Positions 1-5,239 of a stretch of 7,479 bases of DNA are shown one piece after another; positions within the stretch are counted from its first letter, which is position 1; each line of letters starts with the position of its first letter. The notes under the pieces are model-generated. The model worked only from the letters and a program-made list of their open reading frames with translations. It was not told the origin of the DNA and did no database searches. The stretch comes from Bacteroidales bacterium (GTDB lineage: Bacteria; Bacteroidota; Bacteroidia; Bacteroidales; JAADGE01), in the NCBI GenBank assembly GCA_029932445.1, contig JAOZQB010000065.1, forward strand, positions 1 through 7,479, read 5' to 3'. Made by a program: the position numbers and the translations under genes.

Positions 1-69
1 TTGTGCATTTGTAATAACCGGCAGTATTAAAAGTAATATTGCCAATAATTTTTTTGTAAAATGTTTCAT
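1..69 (-). CDS. Exported protein, N-terminal fragment (signal peptide only)
   Basis: Reading the minus strand from the ATG at 69-67 gives 23 sense codons up to the window edge. They begin MKHFTKKLLAILLL and end PVITNAQ: a short basic N-region, a hydrophobic core of about 12 residues, and a small-residue site (TNA before Gln) typical of signal peptidase I cleavage in Bacteroidota. The start lies 46 bp after the stop of the 460-residue secreted protein on the same strand, with no convincing terminator between them, so co-transcription is likely. Nothing of the mature protein is visible and its function cannot be assigned. A chance ORF is possible, but a complete signal-peptide pattern right after a co-directional gene makes a real gene much more likely. 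Confidence 0.75.
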   Translation of the reverse strand, partial: MKHFTKKLLAILLLILPVITNAQ

Positions 70-115
70 GGTAAATTGTATTATTTAATAAATATAATTA
101 ATTGAGTTATATAAT

Positions 116-1498
116 TTATTTAATGATAATCATTTTATTTGCATTAGTATAATTCCCTGCTTTTATTTCATACGTATAAACACCTTCCGGGAGGTTTCGA
201 GCATCAAAGAAAAAAGTGTTTTTTCCTGATGAATAATTTGTCTTATTTATTTCTCGTACCAATTTACCGGTGATATTATAAACAGAAACAGTAATAATTT
301 CATTAAATCCGGCAGGAACGTTGTATTCTATTGTTGTTCCGGAAGTAAAAGGATTCGGATAATTTTTTAATTCGATTGTTTCCTTATTAATATTTTTTAT
401 TCCGAGGGGTAAATCTTGTGCTGTGTAACCCGCAATTCCTATATCAGGAGCACAAACAAATACGCGCATTGTGTCATTGACAACAGCTAAATCTACAGCA
501 CCTTCGCCGTATGCAGTAACATCAGTTCCGAGGCTTGGTGTTTCTCCGTATATATCTTCATCTCCCACATTTTCACCGTGATCGGTCATATTAATCAAAA
601 TTGCATTCATATAATTACTGGCGCCCTGATACAGAGCCATATAGAGTTCGTTATTAATTTCAGCAAGTCTGCCGCATAATCTGCCCGGACCGGCAGAAAT
701 CATAATTTGTGTTAAATTTGTTCCGTCTGCCGAAAAGTAAGTTGGTAAAAATCCTTTACCGCTTACATAAAAATTAGTTGTTCCGGGAACTTCAGCAACT
801 GATGCAGAAGTGCCGGCAGAAGTAACTCCGGCTAATGTTATTATTTCAGGTACTTCATTAATGATACCGCCTGTAACTGTCCATTTTAAAACTTTATTAC
901 TTTCACCCGGTACGGCATAAATCCGAGCATTTCCGGATAAGTCACCGAAAACCGAAAATTTATCTCCTAATCTGTATCCGCCTTCATCATAATCCAGAAT
1001 CATCTCCGGCATAACAGATTCATAAGACCATTTATAAACCCTGAATGCTTTAATCCATCCTTCGGGAGTCGGCGGGCCTGAAGCAAGAGTCATATTACAA
1101 GCCGCAATTTGTCCTCCTTCAGTAGTAACAATATTATTCAAACGATATCCTCCTCCGTCAATATCTCCGCCGTCTTCAATTCCGTTTGTAAAGACTTCTC
1201 CTAAATCGTCTCCGGTAAGCGGGTCAACAATATGAATTGAAGGGACACCTTCTTTTCGGCTGCAAATGTAGAGGTGACCTGTTGTTGCAGAATAAGTAAT
1301 TCCTCTTTCGGTACCTCTCCAAGAAGGTTCTGTTTCGTCACCGGTTGAAAACCAAGTCGGTCTGTTTCCCACACCGTTTGTTCTGTCCCACATAGTAACA
1401 AAATTACCTTTTTGGGCAAATACAGTATTAAATGCAATTATAAAAAATGCAAAAAAAACTGTTTGTTTTAAATTAAATAGTAATTTTCTCTTGTCCAT
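116..1498 (-). CDS. Secreted beta-propeller-like protein with T9SS C-terminal sorting domain (DUF4623-like)
   Basis: This 460-residue protein is predicted to cross the inner membrane by Sec and the outer membrane by the type IX system. Residues 1-28 form a signal peptide (KRK N-region, FFAFFIIAF core, VFA before Gln29). Residues 377-460 are a type A T9SS sorting domain: NYPNPF at 379-384, a VSVYNITGKLV strand, LPEGVYTYEIKAG, and the basic-hydrophobic end KMIIIK. Such domains are normally cleaved when cargo is attached to the cell surface or released. Between them lie blocks such as WFST (49-52), GTERGI (62-67), HLYICSR (75-81), AACNMT (132-137) and RLGDKF (176-181), suggesting repeated beta-blades. 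The arrangement resembles proteins annotated DUF4623, recalled from memory rather than searched. No catalytic motif is visible. The same blocks recur at the C-terminus of the GHL10 protein at 5240-7479. Start chosen because the signal peptide follows directly. Function unknown; a surface binding or adhesion role is a guess. Confidence 0.9.
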   Translation of the reverse strand: MDKRKLLFNLKQTVFFAFFIIAFNTVFAQKGNFVTMWDRTNGVGNRPTWFSTGDETEPSWRGTERGITYSATTGHLYICSRKEGVPSIHIVDPLTGDDLGEVFTNGIEDGGDIDGGGYRLNNIVTTEGGQIAACNMTLASGPPTPEGWIKAFRVYKWSYESVMPEMILDYDEGGYRLGDKFSVFGDLSGNARIYAVPGESNKVLKWTVTGGIINEVPEIITLAGVTSAGTSASVAEVPGTTNFYVSGKGFLPTYFSADGTNLTQIMISAGPGRLCGRLAEINNELYMALYQGASNYMNAILINMTDHGENVGDEDIYGETPSLGTDVTAYGEGAVDLAVVNDTMRVFVCAPDIGIAGYTAQDLPLGIKNINKETIELKNYPNPFTSGTTIEYNVPAGFNEIITVSVYNITGKLVREINKTNYSSGKNTFFFDARNLPEGVYTYEIKAGNYTNANKMIIIK

Positions 1499-1574
1499 AA
1501 TATTAAAATTTGATGATAATTTATTTTAAAGCACTAAAGATACAACAAAATTTATAAAAAAGAAATAAAATATA

Positions 1575-1647
1575 TGTTTTTCAACACAAATCAATAAAAA
1601 ATACTTAATATTGTGTTTAATTATACAAAAACATGTAATTTTATACA
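1575..1647. promoter_or_regulatory. Candidate operator: three TGT-N8-ACA dyads in the divergent intergenic region
   Basis: The 214-bp region between the divergent genes holds TGT-N8-ACA at 1575-1588, 1614-1627 and 1634-1647. The last two also share the direct repeat TTATACAA (1621-1628 and 1641-1648). Start-to-start spacings are 39 and 20 bp, close to whole helical turns, so a dimeric regulator could bind all three on one face. At about 15% G+C, I estimate by hand roughly 0.04 matches to this pattern by chance, although the pattern was chosen after seeing it. A weak plus-strand promoter could overlap: TTG at 1611-1613 and TAATTTTA at 1636-1643, the latter one base from the Bacteroidota -7 consensus TAnnTTTG. 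No good minus-strand promoter was found. No regulator gene is in the window. Confidence 0.3.
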
Positions 1648-1712
1648 ATGGTTTAGGATTTAGAAAAGTATATAAAAATAATCAAATGTTTAATCAAGAA
1701 AAATAAAACAGA

Positions 1713-4040
1713 ATGAATACTAAAAATTTTTCAGAAGTTGAAAAGGTGTTTTTTGAACAGTCAAGATACAGTAAGATAAATTCATTAATGCCTTATATTG
1801 CGGTTGATAATTTTCCCGTATTGGGACTTTTTACCGCTTTACGTTTTATTGAATGGGTTACGGAAAATCCAAACGGTGTAATAAGTTTACCGACAGGAAA
1901 AACGCCTGAACATTTTATTAAATGGACAACATATATACTTGAAAATTGGACAAGTGAAAAAGTAAAAAAGTTACGTAAAAAATATCATTTAAAAGCCGAA
2001 AAAAAACCTGAATTATCAAATTTGCATTTTGTTCAAATAGATGAATTTTATCCGATTAGTTCAAAACAAGCAAACAGTTTTTATTTTTATGTTAACAAAT
2101 TTTATATTGACGGTTTCGGACTTGACAGAAATAAAGCACTCTTTATAAATTCAGATGAAATACCTCTTTCCGGGGGAAAGCATTTTTCTGAGATTTTTCC
2201 TGATTTAAAAGTTGATCTTTCACTCAGATATCGAGAATATAAAACCGAAGAAGAACGTCTTCAACAGGAATCAATTTTTTTAATTGACAAATGGTGTTCT
2301 GATTATGAAGCAAAAATTCGTGATTTAGGAGGTATCGGATTTTTTCTGGGAGGAATCGGTCCGGACGGGCATATCGCTTTTAATACGCGAGGTTCGGATC
2401 ATTATTCAACAACCAGATTAACGGAAACTAATTTTGAAACTCAAGCTGTAGCAGCAGGAGATTTAGGAGGAATTGAAATTTCAAAAAATCGCTTAGTAAT
2501 TACAATCGGTTTAGAGACAATTACATATAATTCAAATGCTGCAGCAGTAATTATAGCCGCCGGTGAAGCAAAAGCACAAGTTGTAAAAGATGCATTGGAA
2601 AATCCGCCGAGCAATGTTTATCCGGCAACTGTTTTACAAAAATTAAAAAATGCAAGATTTTATATTACTTCCGGAGCTGCTTCATTGTTAACAGAAAGTG
2701 TTGATCAATATTATTTTGAAGGAAAATGGACTGTTGAAAAAACCGAAAGAGCAATAATTAATCTTTGTAAAAAACTTGATAAATACGGTCACCATTTAAC
2801 ACTTGATGATTTGAAACATGATAAATATTGCAAACAAATACCCGATTTAAATGAAAAAACAGTTCAATCAGTTATTGATTCAATCAATGATAAAATTAAT
2901 AAAGGTTTAGTTAATGAAAAAAACCAAACATATCTTCATACGGGTCCGCATCACGATGATGTGATGTTAGGGATATTGCCGCATATCAACAGACAATTAC
3001 GTGATGCAAGTAATAACTTCAATTTTGCCGTAATGACATCCGGTTTCACGGCTGTTACAAACAAGTTTATTATAGAAGTATTAAGAGATACTAAAATATT
3101 TCTGGATAAAGGGGAGATTCAAATGATAAATTATAAGGATTTCTTTGAAACCGGTTATAAATATAAGTGGGATAAAGATGTTTATCATTATCTTAGTAAG
3201 GTAGCCGAAAGTGATAATAACGGTCAAAGACGCGGATTGTGTCACAGGTTGATAAGAGCTGTTGTTGAAATCTATGATGTTAATGATAAGGAAAGTTTAA
3301 GATATACGATTAATGATATTATTGCCGTATTGAACCGAAGTTATGACGGAGAAAAAAACCCCGTAAATGTTCAAAGACTTAAAGGAATGATACGAGAATT
3401 TGAAGAAGAACTGATTTGGGCACATTTCGGAGTACAAGTTAAAGATGTTCACCATTTAAGATTGGGCTTTTATACAGGAGATATTTTTACCGAACAACCT
3501 GAACGAACAAGAGATGTAATCCCCATTTATAAAATGTTACAAAAACTGAAACCAACAGTAATAAGTTTGGCATTTGATCCGGAAGGAAGCGGTCCGGATA
3601 CTCATTATAAAGTTTTACAGGCAATTGCCGATGCCATTAGAATGTGGGGTAAAAAAGAAGATTTGAGTAATGTACGAATATGGGCATACAGAAATGTTTG
3701 GTATAAGTTCCATCCTGCTGAATGTGAGGTGATTGTACCGGTTTCATTAAACTCAATGGCCGTTCTGGACAATGCTTTTTCAGATTGTTATTTAAGTCAG
3801 GTTGACGCACCGTTTCCGAGTTATGCACTTAACGGTAAATTTAGTACCTTAACACAAAAAATTTGGGTTGACCAACTAAAGGATGTTCAACTTCTTTTGG
3901 GAAAAGATTATTTTTACTTGAATAAGTACCCAAAAGTAAGAGTCAGTCACGGTTTATTGTATTTCAGAGAAATGAACGTAAAAGATTTCCTTTCTCATGC
4001 CAGAGAACTGGAAAAATCGATGGAAGGAATAGATTTATAA
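1713..4040 (+). CDS. NagB-like glucosamine-6-phosphate deaminase domain fused to PIG-L/LmbE-like deacetylase domain
   Basis: This 775-residue protein has no signal peptide, so it is probably cytoplasmic. Residues about 30-340 match the NagB sugar-phosphate isomerase fold: LPTGKTP (59-65, phosphate loop), IDEF (109-112, matching Asp72 of E. coli NagB) and GGIGPDGHIAFN (213-224, with Asp218 and His220 matching Asp141 and His143). The next residue is Thr225 where E. coli NagB has catalytic Glu148. Residues about 405-770 look like a PIG-L zinc N-deacetylase: PHHDDVM (412-418) replaces the usual HPDDE, with His413 and Asp416 as likely zinc ligands and Asp415 as base. His631 in PDTHYK is the likely third ligand. 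About 217 residues separate the metal motifs, more than in MshB. Related fusions are annotated in Bacteroides as glucosamine-6-phosphate deaminase-like (e.g. BT_0258, from memory). The true substrate is uncertain; deacetylation and deamination/isomerisation of an amino-sugar phosphate is plausible. The ATG at 1713 follows an A-rich leader. Confidence 0.88.
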   Translation: MNTKNFSEVEKVFFEQSRYSKINSLMPYIAVDNFPVLGLFTALRFIEWVTENPNGVISLPTGKTPEHFIKWTTYILENWTSEKVKKLRKKYHLKAEKKPELSNLHFVQIDEFYPISSKQANSFYFYVNKFYIDGFGLDRNKALFINSDEIPLSGGKHFSEIFPDLKVDLSLRYREYKTEEERLQQESIFLIDKWCSDYEAKIRDLGGIGFFLGGIGPDGHIAFNTRGSDHYSTTRLTETNFETQAVAAGDLGGIEISKNRLVITIGLETITYNSNAAAVIIAAGEAKAQVVKDALENPPSNVYPATVLQKLKNARFYITSGAASLLTESVDQYYFEGKWTVEKTERAIINLCKKLDKYGHHLTLDDLKHDKYCKQIPDLNEKTVQSVIDSINDKINKGLVNEKNQTYLHTGPHHDDVMLGILPHINRQLRDASNNFNFAVMTSGFTAVTNKFIIEVLRDTKIFLDKGEIQMINYKDFFETGYKYKWDKDVYHYLSKVAESDNNGQRRGLCHRLIRAVVEIYDVNDKESLRYTINDIIAVLNRSYDGEKNPVNVQRLKGMIREFEEELIWAHFGVQVKDVHHLRLGFYTGDIFTEQPERTRDVIPIYKMLQKLKPTVISLAFDPEGSGPDTHYKVLQAIADAIRMWGKKEDLSNVRIWAYRNVWYKFHPAECEVIVPVSLNSMAVLDNAFSDCYLSQVDAPFPSYALNGKFSTLTQKIWVDQLKDVQLLLGKDYFYLNKYPKVRVSHGLLYFREMNVKDFLSHARELEKSMEGIDL

Positions 4041-4041
4041 A

Positions 4042-4079
4042 AAAACAAATTTATACCGATGATAGTAATTGTTTGTTTT
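4042..4079 (+). terminator. Weak AT-rich hairpin after the NagB/PIG-L gene
   Basis: AAAACAAA (4042-4049) can pair with TTTGTTTT (4072-4079) around a 22-base loop, starting two bases after the stop codon. The stem contains one G-C pair and no clean U-tract follows, so it would be a poor intrinsic terminator. It is listed because it sits exactly where a 3' end is expected. Confidence 0.2.
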
Positions 4080-4080
4080 G

Positions 4081-4088
4081 TAACTTTG
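4081..4088 (+). promoter_or_regulatory. Candidate Bacteroidota -7 promoter element (TAACTTTG)
   Basis: TAACTTTG is an exact match to the TAnnTTTG -7 consensus of the primary sigma factor in Bacteroidota. It lies in the gap upstream of the beta-propeller gene, in the right orientation to read it. No TTTG is found 19-21 bp upstream where the -33 element should be (the TTTG copies at 4072 and 4077 are too close), so the promoter is incomplete. If used, transcription would start near 4095 and give a leader of about 170 bases containing both inverted-repeat structures below. Confidence 0.3.
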
Positions 4089-4114
4089 AATTTTAATTAT
4101 TAAAAACAGATATC

Positions 4115-4170
4115 ATGAAACGCCCATTCTAAACTATTAACACCCAAGTGAATGACTGATGCAGTTTCAT
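4115..4170. repeat. Nested imperfect inverted repeat in the intergenic region
   Basis: ATGAAAC at 4115-4121 is the reverse complement of GTTTCAT at 4164-4170. Inside this, CATTC (4125-4129) is the reverse complement of GAATG (4150-4154), leaving a 20-base loop. The arms are short and the inner gaps unequal (3 and 9 bases), so this may be chance. It could also be the left part of the same mobile or structured element as the GC-rich palindrome 18 bp downstream. Confidence 0.25.
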
Positions 4171-4187
4171 AAATAAATATATTAAAT

Positions 4188-4241
4188 AAAGTTCACATGC
4201 GGGTGTTCCCTGCCTACCGGCAGGCAGGCCATGTGACCTTT
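4188..4241. repeat. GC-rich palindromic repeat with outer inverted arms (REP/MITE-like)
   Basis: The core CCTGCCTACCGGCAGGCAGG (4209-4228) is a near-perfect palindrome with one mismatched pair. It is flanked by AAAGTTCACATG (4188-4199) and CATGTGACCTTT (4230-4241), which are inverted with one mismatch. The 9-base stretch 4200-4208 on the left faces a single base on the right, so the fold is a long bulged hairpin. Its high G+C contrasts sharply with the surrounding AT-rich spacer. From general familiarity, similar CCTGCCTGCCGGCAGGCAGG palindromes recur in many genomes, and their chance translation (PAYRQAG) appears at falsely extended N-termini; I did not check this. It ends 21 bp before the chosen start of the beta-propeller gene and may fold in its leader. 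Confidence 0.65.
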
Positions 4242-4262
4242 GAAAATTATAAAAATAGACAC

Positions 4263-5165
4263 ATGAAAAAAATGTTAATCGTATTTATGTTTTTTAATCA
4301 ATTTGTATTTTCTCAAGATTTTAAAGTGTTAAAAACAGAAAAAATTCAAATTAAAAGGAATGAACAATTTTTCTTCCCGAAATTAAGTCCTGACGGAAGT
4401 AAAATATTATATACGAAACAAAATTATACAGGCTTGTATTTATATGATTTGAAAAAGAAAACCGTTTTTCAAATTTCCGGTAAACAAGGTGCAGGTTATA
4501 AGCCTATTTTTTCAAAAAACGGAACAGAAGTTTTTTACAGAGAAAATGATTATGAAGGAATGAGAAAAATATCGGCAATTTATTCTTTTAATCTTAAAAA
4601 CAAGGAAAAGAAAATCATTGAATCAAAAAAACGGAATGTGACTGTCCCTCAAATTTTCGGCAATAAATTATTTTATACGGTTGACGGAAAAGTAATTAAC
4701 AAAACGTTAAACAGTTCTGATATCGGAGAAGATATTTGGACTCTTATCGATAAACAAAAAATTATACTCTGTAATAAAGGAGTAAAAACAGTGATGACTC
4801 CGAATGGTGAAGGAAATTACATTTGGGTAAGTTTGTCACCGGATAAGAAAAAAATTCTTTATACCTTCAGCGGACACGGAACTTATATTTCAGATTTAAA
4901 AGGTAAGCTTATTTCAGATTTAGGATATTTAAATGCTCCCGTATGGTATAATGATAATTGGATTGTAGGGATGAAAGATTATGATGACGGCATTAAGTTT
5001 ACGTCTTCTGATATATATGCCGTAAGTGTTGACGGAAAAATATCAAGACAATTAACAGATTCTGAAAATTTAACAGAGTTGTATCCGCAATGTTCAGCCG
5101 ACAATTCTAAAATAGTATATCATACTTATAAGGGTGGTATATATCTTTTAACAATTAAACAATAA
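4263..5165 (+). CDS. Exported TolB-like (PD40/WD40-like) beta-propeller protein
   Basis: This is a 300-residue protein starting at ATG 4263. Residues 1-17 are a signal peptide (MKKMLIVFMFFNQFVFS, then Gln18). The mature part carries TolB/PD40-type blades: FPKLSPDGSKILYT (38-51) is the clearest, followed by a KPIFSKNGTEVFY-like blade, a middle SLSPDKKKILYT blade, SSDIYAVSVDGKISRQLT, and a final LYPQCSADNSKIVYHT blade ending in GGIYLLTIKQ. Such propellers in periplasmic or surface proteins mediate protein or ligand binding. No enzyme motif, lipobox or T9SS sorting domain is visible, so a periplasmic location is most likely. The frame stays open upstream to an ATG at 4197, but those 22 extra codons run through the palindromic repeat and would bury the signal peptide, so that start is rejected. 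The GHL10 gene begins 74 bp downstream on the same strand and may be co-transcribed. The specific partner is unknown. Confidence 0.85.
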   Translation: MKKMLIVFMFFNQFVFSQDFKVLKTEKIQIKRNEQFFFPKLSPDGSKILYTKQNYTGLYLYDLKKKTVFQISGKQGAGYKPIFSKNGTEVFYRENDYEGMRKISAIYSFNLKNKEKKIIESKKRNVTVPQIFGNKLFYTVDGKVINKTLNSSDIGEDIWTLIDKQKIILCNKGVKTVMTPNGEGNYIWVSLSPDKKKILYTFSGHGTYISDLKGKLISDLGYLNAPVWYNDNWIVGMKDYDDGIKFTSSDIYAVSVDGKISRQLTDSENLTELYPQCSADNSKIVYHTYKGGIYLLTIKQ

Positions 5166-5186
5166 TTATTCTGAAAATGTAAAGTA

Positions 5187-5211
5187 TAAAAAAGTAATCT
5201 TAGCTTTTTTA
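5187..5211 (+). terminator. Weak hairpin with T-run between the propeller and GHL10 genes
   Basis: TAAAAAAG (5187-5194) pairs with CTTTTTTA (5204-5211) around a 9-base loop, 21 bp after the stop codon. The 3' arm itself forms the T-run. The stem has only one G-C pair, so termination would probably be partial, leaving possible read-through into the GHL10 gene at 5240. No promoter matching TAnnTTTG is seen in this gap. Confidence 0.3.
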
Positions 5212-5239
5212 ATACAGGATTTTATTAATTGAGTGAATT

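Noticed and set aside
1201..1437. Second minus-strand open frame of 78 codons
   Set aside because: Out-of-frame shadow inside the 460-residue T9SS cargo gene, which has a signal peptide and sorting domain in its own frame.
1546..1554. Minus-strand -7-like element (TAAATTTTG) for the T9SS cargo gene
   Set aside because: The inner spacing is one base too long for TAnnTTTG and no TTTG lies 19-21 bp upstream; in DNA this AT-rich the match is weak.
3637..3828. Minus-strand open frame of 63 codons
   Set aside because: Antisense to the PIG-L half of the fusion gene, with no recognisable features.
4115..4170. Integron attC-like site
   Set aside because: The arms do not show the paired RYYYAAC/GTTRRRY core sites, and no integrase or cassette array is present.
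4197..4262. Upstream in-frame ATG at 4197 extending the beta-propeller protein by 22 residues
   Set aside because: The extension translates the palindromic repeat (PAYRQAG) and would place a clear signal peptide inside the protein; the ATG at 4263 gives a normal exported N-terminus.
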